Shown here one piece after another: positions 1 through 7,973 of a stretch of DNA of 40,663 nt; within the stretch, counting starts at the first letter, position 1, and each line of letters begins with the position of its first letter. This DNA is from DAITAZ01 sp036824045. GTDB taxonomy: Bacteria; Pseudomonadota; Gammaproteobacteria; Burkholderiales; Rhodocyclaceae. The notes under the pieces were generated by a model. It was given only the letters and a program-made list of their open reading frames with translations, was not told the DNA's origin and did not search any database. The translations under genes and the position numbers were made by a program. The stretch is taken from NCBI GenBank assembly GCA_036824045.1, contig DAITAZ010000034.1, positions 1 through 40,663 of the forward strand, given 5' to 3'.

Positions 1-2
1 TA

Positions 3-272
3 TACGCAACCGATCCCACGCAGGTGCAAACGCCGGGATATCAATGGCAGATACGTTGCGATGGGCAACCGCTCGATCCGTACTTGAGCTTTAGTCACAT
101 TATAAATCCGTGGGGCCATTGCGGATCGTATGTTTGGATAAGAATTCGAGAAGGAGTCTCGGTGGAAATGACAATAAGAAGAACAGCACCTATCACGGGA
201 AAAACATTGAAAACCGTAGGCGGCCGAATACTTGGAAATCACTGGTACGACGAAAAATACAGCAAAAAATAG
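3..272 (+). CDS. 3' end of an unidentified protein (partial)
   Basis: An open frame enters from the left edge and ends at a TAG at 270-272, giving about 89 residues. A GTG at 24 could be an internal start, but the frame is open to the edge, so a truncated gene is more likely. The visible part is rich in aromatic residues and Gly (for example SHIINPWGHCGSYVWIRIR) and ends in a Lys-rich tail (DEKYSKK). I recognise no family. Base composition is AT-rich like the next gene and unlike the GC-rich remainder, so the two probably arrived together. The next gene starts 64 bases downstream on the same strand. Confidence 0.4.
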   Translation, partial: YATDPTQVQTPGYQWQIRCDGQPLDPYLSFSHIINPWGHCGSYVWIRIREGVSVEMTIRRTAPITGKTLKTVGGRILGNHWYDEKYSKK

Positions 273-336
273 CAATAATATTCTTTTACATTAAATTGCT
301 GCGCCGATCACAAAAACACAACATAAAGGCCGAAAA

Positions 337-1386
337 ATGTACATCAATTCTAGCAACAGCCATCTTGGCAACCCCATACGAGACGCAGTAATCTCTTGGG
401 CAGTATCAAAATTAGGAGACAAATTAACCAACGATCCGGACCGCGTATTTAACGTTTCTTCTGAGGGAATAAGCATCATCAAACAGAACCAAGAAGCATA
501 TCCGCCAAAACGCGAATGCGCACAAGAGTTCAGCGTGATTGCAAAATCGCCTCGAGAATTTAGCACAATATTCAATACAAACTTCCAACCACCTCACCTT
601 TTCAGAACAAATGCATTTAAATTTAAATTGCTATTGGAATATGATGGAGCAAGCATTATAGCCGCGAGGATCATGCCATTACGTCAAAAAACAGGAAGGC
701 CAGATGGGGTATTAAACATCAGTTTCATTCCAGAAGAACGTATTCATACACCCCCTCATGTCGAGTCTAAATATCCCGGAATCGCCAAAGCTTTATTTGT
801 AGTAAACGGGGATTGGAAACCATCTACTGCGACCGCACCATATTCATTTTTTGGCACTATACATGTATGGGGAAATGGCCGAATCAGTTATGTAATGGGC
901 GAGTCAGAGAGCGCCATGGTAGATTTTTTGCCAGAAAATAACAATTGCGAATTCACTCCCACTCAAAGTCAAAATAATAGCCAAAAAAAAGAAATCAACA
1001 TAAAACCAATTCTGTTTGAAGAAAATAAATACACAATCCCGGATTCAATAAAAAAAATTCTGATGAAAGATCTGATACATCTAGACGACCTCACCAAATA
1101 TAGAATTCGAACAAGGAAATTACAGTTTATCCTATTGGGATACGCCAGCAAGAAGGGAGGAGAGGCATCAAATCGCAATATGACGCTTTCTATAAACAGG
1201 GCTCAAGCGGTAAAGAAGATAATCAAAACTATATTTCCCGATGCAATAGTACTGGCGGAGCACGAAGGCGCATACAGGGGTCGCACACCAAGCGGACTAA
1301 TTGAACACATCCAAAGAATGGCAATTGGTGAAAAATTCGACCAGGCTGTTACCGTTCGTCTTGAAAATGCCAATGAATCAACATGA
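337..1386 (+). CDS. OmpA-like C-terminal domain protein, no signal peptide
   Basis: The 349-residue product has an unrecognised N-terminal half and a C-terminal OmpA-like domain (about residues 224-349). That domain opens with a beta segment (KPILFEENKYTIPDSIKK) and has the diagnostic core LLGYAS...ASNRNMTLSINRAQAV near 267-292. In this family the core binds peptidoglycan or acts as a cell-envelope anchor. There is no N-terminal hydrophobic segment, so secretion by the Sec route is not supported. Cytosolic OmpA-domain proteins do occur near contractile injection and type VI systems, but nothing else here confirms that. The gene is AT-rich, with Lys, Asn and Ile common and many AAA/AAT codons, in contrast to everything after 1.8 kb. 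This suggests horizontal transfer. A weak 6-bp hairpin without a T tract follows at 1388-1405. Confidence 0.65.
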   Translation: MYINSSNSHLGNPIRDAVISWAVSKLGDKLTNDPDRVFNVSSEGISIIKQNQEAYPPKRECAQEFSVIAKSPREFSTIFNTNFQPPHLFRTNAFKFKLLLEYDGASIIAARIMPLRQKTGRPDGVLNISFIPEERIHTPPHVESKYPGIAKALFVVNGDWKPSTATAPYSFFGTIHVWGNGRISYVMGESESAMVDFLPENNNCEFTPTQSQNNSQKKEINIKPILFEENKYTIPDSIKKILMKDLIHLDDLTKYRIRTRKLQFILLGYASKKGGEASNRNMTLSINRAQAVKKIIKTIFPDAIVLAEHEGAYRGRTPSGLIEHIQRMAIGEKFDQAVTVRLENANEST

Positions 1387-1405
1387 AGACTGCCTTTTCG
1401 CAGTC

Positions 1406-1851
1406 AGTGGCACACCGCTACAAACATGAATGCCATCTCCAACCAAGTCTAAATAAATGAATTTCTACTCCCTTTCTTCGGGCACAGTCTGCAAGGCTCT
1501 GCTTCGTTGTTTTGAGCAAATAATATAGCGAGGAGCACGAAGCAGCGACCGCGGCGTTACAGCGCTGCATTGACCTGCATACAGTCGGGCCAACGTGATC
1601 CCGAGCGGGAACGAGTTGGATGAATGCGCGGTGAGCCGTTCGTGCGGCCCCCAGGGTTCAAGCAACGGGGCGCCGACTACTTCTCCGCATTTCCCGGCGG
1701 GCCCGCCAACGGGCAGGTGCGAGGGGCCCGTTAGGTCACCGCGCCACAGCAGCCCCCCAAGGCGACGGGTCTCCTGACCTGCGGTGTGCGATCAGCTTCG
1801 TCAGCACCCCCTGACGCCGGGCAACTTTCAACTGCGCAGCGACGAGTTGCC
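1406..1851. other. Intergenic stretch at the composition boundary
   Basis: About 450 bases carry no convincing gene. Composition shifts here from AT-rich (left) to GC-rich (right) at roughly 1490-1560, so this is the probable edge of the acquired segment. Short open frames exist on both strands but look like non-coding translations. No tRNA, perfect attachment repeat or IS terminal repeat is visible. Confidence 0.5.
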
Positions 1852-2247
1852 ATGCAGCACGACCCGCCTTCGATCCTCCTCCATCTGCGCACCCCCCACC
1901 TGAGCGCAAGCCTCCGAAACTACCTGCTCAGTGGGGGTTATCCCAGGGTGGTAGGGGTGGCGACGGCGGAGGCGGTGCTGGCGGAGCTGCGGTCCAGGGA
2001 TTATGGTTATGTCCTGATCGAACTGGTTGATCCGATCAAACGCGGGGAGTGGATGGCGCAGGCGATCGCGCTCCGGTGGCCGCGGCTGCGGGTGATCGTT
2101 CTGGTTGATGGGGCGGCGCTTTCGCAGGTGAGAAAAAACAGGCGCTATTGCGTAGTCATCAAGGAGTACGTGTTTTCCAATCTGTTGCAGAGCATGTCGG
2201 CGGGATCGCATGAGGCCGAGCACAAAAACTCAGAACAAGAAAAATGA
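1852..2247 (+). CDS. Degenerate response-regulator receiver-like protein
   Basis: The 131-residue protein has the length and beta/alpha rhythm of a stand-alone receiver domain: SILLHL (beta1), YLLSGGY, VVGVATAEAVLAEL, YGYVLIELVDP (beta3), VIVLV (beta4) and VVIKEYVF (beta5, with Lys104 where the conserved Lys sits). The acidic pair normally found at the end of beta1 is replaced by His-Leu-Arg. The residue aligned with the phosphorylated Asp is Glu57 (an Asp lies three residues later). If the alignment is right, the protein is not phosphorylated in the usual way. The ATG at 1852 is preferred; a GTG at 1786 would add a low-complexity extension. The sigma54 activator gene follows after 27 bases on the same strand, so the two are probably co-transcribed and may act together. 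Confidence 0.6.
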   Translation: MQHDPPSILLHLRTPHLSASLRNYLLSGGYPRVVGVATAEAVLAELRSRDYGYVLIELVDPIKRGEWMAQAIALRWPRLRVIVLVDGAALSQVRKNRRYCVVIKEYVFSNLLQSMSAGSHEAEHKNSEQEK

Positions 2248-2274
2248 CTCAACCCGAACGGAGGGCCCGAGACC

Positions 2275-3642
2275 ATGCGAAGCGTCACCAATTTGTATCA
2301 GAGCGCGTTTGACGCGATCGACGCGGCAGTATTCATCGTCGATGCCCGCGCGTGGACCGTCGTCGACGCAACGCCCAGGGCTGTGGAGGATTCCGGTTAC
2401 ACGCTGGAGGCGCTGCGGGGACTCCCCGCTGATCGCCTGTTCCGCACCCAGCAAGGCGTCGGCTTATCCCAGGCACTGCCGTCGGGCAGCCGCCCCAAGC
2501 CAGCAGTGTCCGAACTGTTGCTGTGGCTGCACGGCCCCACCGGCAACTGCCACTGCTTCAGCGTAAACCTGCGCTGGGCGGGGGGTGACCTGAACCGTCA
2601 TCTTTGCCTCACCATTCATCCAGCGCCAGTTCCGGCCGGCACGACCTGTGGGCCGGAGGCGGACCGGGACGATTTCCCCGCCCTGGTGGGGCAGAGCGAG
2701 CACATTGCCCAGGTCTGCCGGCTGATCGGCGCGGTCGCCAAGACAGAAGCCACCGTCCTGATCCAAGGGGCGAGCGGCACCGGGAAGGAAGTGGTGGCGA
2801 ACGCGATCCACGCCCACAGCCATCGTTGCCGCGGGTCCTTCGTCAAGGTCAATTGCGCCGCGCTGACCGAAGCCCTGCTGGAAAGCGAACTGTTCGGCCA
2901 CGTGAAGGGCGCTTTCACCGGAGCCTTGCGCGACCGCCGGGGACGCTTCATGCAGGCCGATGGCGGCACCCTCCTGCTCGATGAGATCGGCTGCATGCCA
3001 CTGGCCGGGCAAGCCAAGCTGCTGCGGGTGCTGCAGGAGCACGAGTTCGAACCGGTGGGGAGTTCCGTGACCATGAAGACCAACGTGCGTGTGCTCGCCT
3101 CGACCAACGTGGATCTGAAAAAAGCCGTGAGCGACGGGAGCTTCCGTGAAGACCTTTACTACCGGCTGAACGTGTTCGAAATCTCGCTCCCCCAGTTGCG
3201 GGAGCGCAAGGAAGACATCCCGCTGCTGGCCCAGCACTTCCTGAACCGGTGCGCCTATTCCATGCGCAAGGGAATTCGCGACTTCACACCGGAAACCATG
3301 GCCCTGATGCACGCCCACGACTGGCCCGGCAATGTGCGCGAACTGGAAAACGCGGTGGAGCACGCGGTCATCGTGGAACCGGGCCGCCTGATCGCGCCCG
3401 CCAGTCTGCCCAGGAATCTCGCCCAAGCCCCGGCGGAGCCGGAAAGCACCCGCCACTCCGGCGGCTTGCGGTTGCGGGAGCGCCTGAACCGGGTGGAACG
3501 GCAGATCATCCTGGAAACGCTCCAGCACGCCCAAGGCATCAAGAAGCGCGCCGCCGCCATGCTCGGCGTGGACCCGCGCAACATGCCCTATCTGATGAAG
3601 AAGCACGCCCTGACGGGGGCCGAGCTTTCCAAGGCGACGTGA
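2275..3642 (+). CDS. PAS-containing sigma54-dependent transcriptional activator
   Basis: The 455-residue bacterial enhancer-binding protein remodels sigma54 RNA polymerase using ATP. A PAS-like sensor occupies about residues 8-115. The AAA+ domain (about 137-365) carries Walker A GASGTGKE (165-172), the sigma54-contacting loop GAFTGA (212-217), Walker B LLLDEI (233-238) and the arginine-finger region REDLYYRLNVF. The C-terminus has a Fis-type helix-turn-helix (about 412-448, ending MPYLMKKHAL). There is no receiver domain, so input is through the PAS domain or a partner, possibly the receiver-like protein encoded just upstream. The ATG at 2275 has a GGAGGG ribosome site at 2260-2265. Targets are unknown. 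Sigma54-type promoters occur at about 31.5 and 35.9 kb in this window, but no link is shown. Confidence 0.93.
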   Translation: MRSVTNLYQSAFDAIDAAVFIVDARAWTVVDATPRAVEDSGYTLEALRGLPADRLFRTQQGVGLSQALPSGSRPKPAVSELLLWLHGPTGNCHCFSVNLRWAGGDLNRHLCLTIHPAPVPAGTTCGPEADRDDFPALVGQSEHIAQVCRLIGAVAKTEATVLIQGASGTGKEVVANAIHAHSHRCRGSFVKVNCAALTEALLESELFGHVKGAFTGALRDRRGRFMQADGGTLLLDEIGCMPLAGQAKLLRVLQEHEFEPVGSSVTMKTNVRVLASTNVDLKKAVSDGSFREDLYYRLNVFEISLPQLRERKEDIPLLAQHFLNRCAYSMRKGIRDFTPETMALMHAHDWPGNVRELENAVEHAVIVEPGRLIAPASLPRNLAQAPAEPESTRHSGGLRLRERLNRVERQIILETLQHAQGIKKRAAAMLGVDPRNMPYLMKKHALTGAELSKAT

Positions 3643-3660
3643 ACGCCGCCGCACCGCTGC

Positions 3661-4236
3661 TCAGAACGACGAACCGGGCTGTTTGAGAAACTCGATCTCC
3701 GCGGGGGTGGAGGGGCGGGCGAGGATGGCGTTGCGGTGGGGGAAGCGGCCGAAGCGGCGGATCACGTCCCGGTGGCGATGGGCGTAGTCGATCACGCCCT
3801 CGCGGCCCGGGTGTTCGGGCAGGGCCTCGAAGAGGCGCACGGACTGGTCCTGGGCGGCCAGATCCTCGGCGTGTTCGAAGGGCAGGTAGAAAAACCAGCG
3901 CTGCACCGGGAGCACCTGCTGGTCCAACCCGTGCGCCACCGCGTGGCGGGCTACTGCCAGGGCGGCGGCATCGGCGGCGAAGGCCGCCGGCTCGCCCCGA
4001 TGCACATTGCGGGGAAACTGGTCGAGCAGGATGACCAGCGCAAGGGCGGACAAGGCGCCAGTGCGCCACGCCTCCAGATCGCCCAGGGCGGCGGCTTCCA
4101 TCAGCGGGCCGAAACGGCGGGCAATCTCGGCGTCGAAGGCGGGGTCCTTGCGAAACCAGACGTCCCTTGGCTGACCCGCGCCTGCGCCTCCCTCGGCGCC
4201 GAACCAGAAGTCAAGAATCAGATGCGTGCTATCCAT
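3661..4236 (-). CDS. DUF924 family protein
   Basis: The 191-residue protein matches the DUF924 family, an all-helical TPR-like group of unknown function. Family signatures are LILDFWFG at the N-terminus, WFRKDPAFDAEIARRFG, LILLDQFPRNVHRG in the middle, FFYLPFEHAED, and the C-terminal HRHRDVIRRFGRFPHRNAIL. The ATG at 4236 matches the usual family start; an upstream start at 4260 would add eight unconserved residues. It converges on the sigma54 activator, with stops only 18 bases apart. No export signal is visible. Confidence 0.88.
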   Translation of the reverse strand: MDSTHLILDFWFGAEGGAGAGQPRDVWFRKDPAFDAEIARRFGPLMEAAALGDLEAWRTGALSALALVILLDQFPRNVHRGEPAAFAADAAALAVARHAVAHGLDQQVLPVQRWFFYLPFEHAEDLAAQDQSVRLFEALPEHPGREGVIDYAHRHRDVIRRFGRFPHRNAILARPSTPAEIEFLKQPGSSF

Positions 4237-4317
4237 GCGCGCATTGTAGGACGCCGCCACAGCCGGGGCAAAACACCACCCGGCTCCCGGCGGGCCCGCG
4301 GAAACGCGGAGCCTTCC

Positions 4318-4800
4318 TCAGTAGGCGCGACCGTCCTTGTGCAGAAAACGCACCTGGCCGTCTTCGTCCATCACGGCCTGCAGATCATCGTCCGGGTAGC
4401 TCACCTGTTCGCCGGGGGAGCGATCCCCCACCTCCAGATAGAGCACCTCCGCCGGCCCGGGGTTGTAGAGCTGGTGGGCATCGCCGGAGCCCTTGGGGAA
4501 ACCGGCGCACATGCCGGGCGCCAGGGGCGTGTCGCCCGCGTCGGTGCGCAGCACCGGCTCACCGGCCAGGATGTAGATGAACTCATCCTGCACCAGGTGG
4601 GCGTGGCGGAGCGCGGAGACCGCCCCGGGCGCCAGCCGGGTGAGGTTGACGCCAAAATTGCCGAGCCCAAAGAGCTCGCCCAAGGGCCGCTTCTCCCGGC
4701 CAACCATGCGGCTGGCGAAGGGCTCCGGGTAGATGGAAGGGCGCGGTCGGGGTGGCGCATCCAGGGCGCGCAGGGCGAGGGGGCGTTGTGCCGGGCTCAT
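4318..4800 (-). CDS. Cupin domain protein
   Basis: The 160-residue product has a single cupin barrel. The first cupin motif is visible as RHAHLVQDEFIYILAGEP (His-x-His with a downstream Glu), followed by the Pro/Gly turn PLAPGMCAGFPKGSGDAHQLYNPG with the third His. These residues usually bind one divalent metal. C-terminal residues (GEQVSYPDDDLQAVMDEDG) are typical of small cupins related to mannose-6-phosphate-isomerase-like proteins. Substrate is unknown. The ATG at 4800 is preceded by GGAG at good spacing. The gene runs in the same direction as its DUF924 and GST neighbours, but gaps of over 80 bases make a single operon uncertain. Confidence 0.8.
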   Translation of the reverse strand: MSPAQRPLALRALDAPPRPRPSIYPEPFASRMVGREKRPLGELFGLGNFGVNLTRLAPGAVSALRHAHLVQDEFIYILAGEPVLRTDAGDTPLAPGMCAGFPKGSGDAHQLYNPGPAEVLYLEVGDRSPGEQVSYPDDDLQAVMDEDGQVRFLHKDGRAY

Positions 4801-4942
4801 GGGAAGGTGCTCCTTTCCTTGCGTGGCATTCCCGCCGGGAGCATGGCGTGCTCGCGCGTCGGGCGCCTGTTCACAGCGATCAGACTCAGTATCCATGCAC
4901 GGTTCCAGTCTGCCGTCGGCGGTCGGATCCGGCTGGCGGGGT

Positions 4943-5584
4943 TCAGGATTCGAGCGGCACGGCGCGGAACTCGGGACGGGCCTCCAGCCGCGCAGTCAGC
5001 GCCTCCAGCCGGGGGAAGCTCTCCTTCGGCCACTCGCCGGGAATCGTGTGCCGGATGAAGCTCACCGCCACCACGGCGCTCACGTCCGCCTGGGTCAGCC
5101 GCCCCAGGGCCATCCATTCGCCGGCCAGAGCTTTTTCCAGCAGCACCAGGGCAGCCCACAACTGGCCGCGCAACCGCTCCAGCCATTCCGGCCAGCGCAG
5201 CGCCTCCGGGCGGCGGAATTCGTACACGATGGCCACGGCTTTTTCCATGGCGGCCTGGGCGATGCCCTGGATCTGCAGCACCCGGCGCCGGTCCGCACCG
5301 CTGCGGGGCGTGAGCGGGAGCCGCCCCTGGCTTGCGGCCAGTTCGTCCAGATAGTCCAGGATCAGGCTGCTCTCATGCAGGCGTTCGCCTGCGGGCGTGG
5401 TGAGCATCGGCACCCGCAGCAGGGGATTCGACTCCTCCATCTGCGGCACGTTGCGGAATACGGACAGGGCCCGGTGGCTGTACGGAATTTCGTAATGCCA
5501 CAGGGCGATGGCCACGCGGCGTACGAAGGGGGAATCGTAGAGCCCGAGCAGATCGTGGAGCGGCTCGGAAGGCAGGCTGGTCAT
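4943..5584 (-). CDS. Glutathione S-transferase family protein
   Basis: The 213-residue cytosolic protein has the GST layout: an N-terminal thioredoxin-like domain (about 12-88) and a helical C-terminal domain. The N-terminus contains LYDSPFVRRVAIAL, where Ser is the likely glutathione-activating residue. It is followed by the cis-Pro loop VPMLTTPAGERLHESSLIL with the Glu-Ser pair that holds the gamma-glutamyl group. The C-terminal domain has the N-capping motif LTQADVSAVVAVSF. The ATG at 5584 begins MTSLPSEPLH; longer upstream starts give an unconserved Pro/Arg-rich sequence. Substrate is unknown. Confidence 0.88.
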   Translation of the reverse strand: MTSLPSEPLHDLLGLYDSPFVRRVAIALWHYEIPYSHRALSVFRNVPQMEESNPLLRVPMLTTPAGERLHESSLILDYLDELAASQGRLPLTPRSGADRRRVLQIQGIAQAAMEKAVAIVYEFRRPEALRWPEWLERLRGQLWAALVLLEKALAGEWMALGRLTQADVSAVVAVSFIRHTIPGEWPKESFPRLEALTARLEARPEFRAVPLES

Positions 5585-5643
5585 GGGCGGCGTCCTCGGG
5601 TCGGGGTCAGGGGTGTCATTATGATCTGCTGAGGCAGCGTGCA

Positions 5644-5952
5644 TCAGGGGCACAAGGCCAGCGCCGGGGCCCGCGGCTGCCACAGGGCGCGGGGCAGCCA
5701 CCGGGGGGCGCGCCGGCCCGCCGGGGGGTGCAGGCGGACCCGCAGCGCGCCATCGGCCTCGATCACCGTCCGCCCGGGGCGGATGACCGTGTGGCGGCAG
5801 CCGGGGGTGAGCCAGACATCGCCGCCCCCCGCCTCTTCGGTCAGCCACAGGCGGCCGCCCACGGCTTCCACCTCCCAGCCCGGCAGTTGGCGGAAGGAGA
5901 CGGCCTGGCCGGGGGCCAGCTCGAATTCAAAAACCGGGTATCGCGTTCTCAT
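5644..5952 (-). CDS. DUF2917 family protein
   Basis: This 102-residue protein shows the DUF2917 pattern: FELAPGQAVSFRQLPGW, then GGRLWLTEEAGGGDVWLTPG, and VIEADGALRVRL. The fold is predicted to be a small beta barrel. Function is unknown. It lies 208 bases from the divergent LysR-type regulator gene; in betaproteobacteria this pairing is common and suggests the regulator controls it. The Arg/Pro-rich C-terminus (after about residue 75) is less conserved. The ATG at 5952 gives the N-terminus MRTRYPVFEF. Confidence 0.75.
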   Translation of the reverse strand: MRTRYPVFEFELAPGQAVSFRQLPGWEVEAVGGRLWLTEEAGGGDVWLTPGCRHTVIRPGRTVIEADGALRVRLHPPAGRRAPRWLPRALWQPRAPALALCP

Positions 5953-6160
5953 GATGGGCTCCAGTATCAGGGCAAGCACCAAGGCATGGCGGACGTCATG
6001 CCGACCTTTCATGCCAGGTATCGCCCGGGAAGCGTCCCCGCCGAGCGGCGCGGTCTTTGCCACCCGGCGTGCGCCCTTGTTGTGATATGGATTTTCGGCA
6101 GCGCCGGGCGTCAGTACAATCGAGTTCTTGTCACCTATCATGTGAAGAAAACTCACAGGT

Positions 6161-7126
6161 ATGCGCCGCCTGCCCCCACTCAACGCCCTGCGCCTCTTTG
6201 CCACTGCCGCCCAGACGGAAAGCGTGACGCGGGCCGCGGAACTCCTGCACCTGACCCATGGCGCGGTGAGCCATCAGCTCAAGCAACTGCAGGAACACCT
6301 GGGCGTGGAGCTGTTCACCCGCTCCGGCCGCGGCCTGCGGCTCACCCCCGAGGCAGCCGAGTACGCCCGGCGCATCAGCCGGGCGCTGGACGAAATTGCC
6401 GATGCCACCGCCACCCTCACCGATGCCCACCGCAAAAAGCCCCTGCGGGTGAGCTGCATGCCCTCTTTCGCCGCCCGCTGGCTGCTCCCGCGGCTGGGGG
6501 ATTTCATTTCCCGCCATCCGGACCTGGACGTGGAGGTGCAATCCACCGCGCGGCTGGTGGACATCAAGGGCGGCGAAGCGGACGTGGGCCTGCGTTTCGG
6601 CCCCGGCCCCTACCCGGGCCTGGCCAACGAGGTGCTGATGCTGGACTGGTACTACCCGGTGTGCGCCCCGGCCTTCCTCGCCCGCCATCGCCTTGAGCGC
6701 CCCGAGCACCTGCTGGATCTGCCGCTGCTGCGCTCGGTGGATGAAACCTGGACCCTGTGGTTCAGAGCGATGGGGCTGGGGGCGGAGGAACCCGCCCGGG
6801 GCCCCGCCTTCGACGATTCCAGCCTCATGCTTCAGGCCACCCTGGCGGGGCAGGCCGTAGCCCTGGCCCGCCACGCCCTGGCCGATGACGACGTGCGTGC
6901 CGGCCGCCTGGTCCGCCCCTTTCGCGAAGCGGTGACCTGCCCCCATGCTTATCGCTTCGTGAGCCGCACCACCGATGCGGACCAACCCGCCATTGCCGCC
7001 TTCCGCGACTGGCTGCGAGAGCAAGCCGCCGGCTATGGCCCGCCCGATCTCACCGTGCTGCCCTTGCCCGAGGGCATCGACTGGCCCTGTTGCCGCCAGG
7101 ACACCTCCGCCAACGACACCCCCTGA
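6161..7126 (+). CDS. LysR family transcriptional regulator (GcvA-like)
   Basis: The 321-residue regulator has an N-terminal winged helix (about 5-65) reading PPLNALRLFATAAQTESVTR and AVSHQLKQLQEHLGVELFTR, followed by a linker helix and a type 2 periplasmic-binding-like effector domain (about 90-300). The effector domain opens with LRVSCMPSFAARWLLPRL, the style of the GcvA/AmpR subgroup. It is transcribed away from the DUF2917 gene, and LysR proteins usually regulate the divergent gene from the shared intergenic space. That spacer contains the AT-richer stretch around 6110-6160. The nucleotidyltransferase gene starts seven bases downstream, so read-through is likely. Confidence 0.9.
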   Translation: MRRLPPLNALRLFATAAQTESVTRAAELLHLTHGAVSHQLKQLQEHLGVELFTRSGRGLRLTPEAAEYARRISRALDEIADATATLTDAHRKKPLRVSCMPSFAARWLLPRLGDFISRHPDLDVEVQSTARLVDIKGGEADVGLRFGPGPYPGLANEVLMLDWYYPVCAPAFLARHRLERPEHLLDLPLLRSVDETWTLWFRAMGLGAEEPARGPAFDDSSLMLQATLAGQAVALARHALADDDVRAGRLVRPFREAVTCPHAYRFVSRTTDADQPAIAAFRDWLREQAAGYGPPDLTVLPLPEGIDWPCCRQDTSANDTP

Positions 7127-7133
7127 ACCTGCC

Positions 7134-7973
7134 ATGACCCCACCCAGCATCTGCCCCCGCCGCCTGGTGGGCCTCATCCCCGCCGCCGGACGGGCCACCC
7201 GCATCTCGCCCCTGCCCTGCAGCAAGGAGATCCTGCCCCTGGGTCTGCAGGCCGATGCGTCCGGCGGCAAGGTGACGCCCAAGGCTGTATCCCAGTACCT
7301 GCTGGAACTGATGCGCGCGGGCGGCGCCCGGGAGGTCTTCTTCATCGTTCGCTCCGGCAAGTGGGACATTGCCGACTATTACGGCGACGGCAGCCGCCTT
7401 GGCCTCAACCTGGGCTACCTGCAGATGGGCGAGCCCTGGGGCCCGCCCTTCACCCTCGCCCAGGCAGCGCCCTTCGTGGCCGACGCCACGGTGCTGGTGG
7501 GTTTCCCGGACATCCTCATCCAGCCGGCGGACGCCTACGCCCGGTTGCTGGCCCGGCAGGCCGCCACCGGCGCCGATGTGGTGCTGGGCCTGTTCACCGC
7601 CCGCGCCAGCGACGGCCTGGACATTGTGGACACCACGCCGGATGGCCGCGTCACACGCGTCACACCCAAGGAAGACAAGCCCCCCCGCCAGGACGGCGAC
7701 CGGGGCTGGATGCTGGCCGTGTGGGGACCACGCTTCACTGCCTTTCTCACCGCCGAGACCCGGCGCCTCGCCACCCTGGCCCGGGAGGGCGCCTTCGGTC
7801 CCGCGCCGGAATGGCCCGTGGGCGCACTCGTCGCCGCCGGCATGGCCGCCGGACTGGCGGTAGACAGCGTGCACTTCCCCGACGGCCGCTTCCTCGACGT
7901 GGGCACCTCCGCCGGACTCATCGCCGCCAGCCGCTTCCCCGGCGTATGGAATGGGGAAGGCCCGGCGCCATGA
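7134..7973 (+). CDS. Nucleotidyltransferase, dTDP-glucose pyrophosphorylase-like
   Basis: The 279-residue protein resembles sugar-1-phosphate nucleotidyltransferases, which join NTP and sugar phosphate with release of pyrophosphate. The N-terminal nucleotide-binding motif is GLIPAAGRATRISPLPCSKE, a variant of the usual GGxGTRLxPLTxxxPK with Ser-Lys-Glu in place of Pro-Lys. Later elements fit the family: FIVRSGKWDIADYYGDGSRL, ATVLVGFPDILIQ (metal-binding Asp region) and the C-terminal GRFLDVGTSAGL. The substrate cannot be named. The ATG at 7134 lies seven bases after the LysR stop. Its stop overlaps the next ORF by four bases (ATGA), so the two are translationally coupled. Confidence 0.8.
   Translation: MTPPSICPRRLVGLIPAAGRATRISPLPCSKEILPLGLQADASGGKVTPKAVSQYLLELMRAGGAREVFFIVRSGKWDIADYYGDGSRLGLNLGYLQMGEPWGPPFTLAQAAPFVADATVLVGFPDILIQPADAYARLLARQAATGADVVLGLFTARASDGLDIVDTTPDGRVTRVTPKEDKPPRQDGDRGWMLAVWGPRFTAFLTAETRRLATLAREGAFGPAPEWPVGALVAAGMAAGLAVDSVHFPDGRFLDVGTSAGLIAASRFPGVWNGEGPAP

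Noticed and set aside
1590..1650. GAGCCG...GTTC-like sequence suggesting a group II intron 3' end
   Set aside because: The domain V hairpin could not be completed and no reverse transcriptase remnant is nearby.
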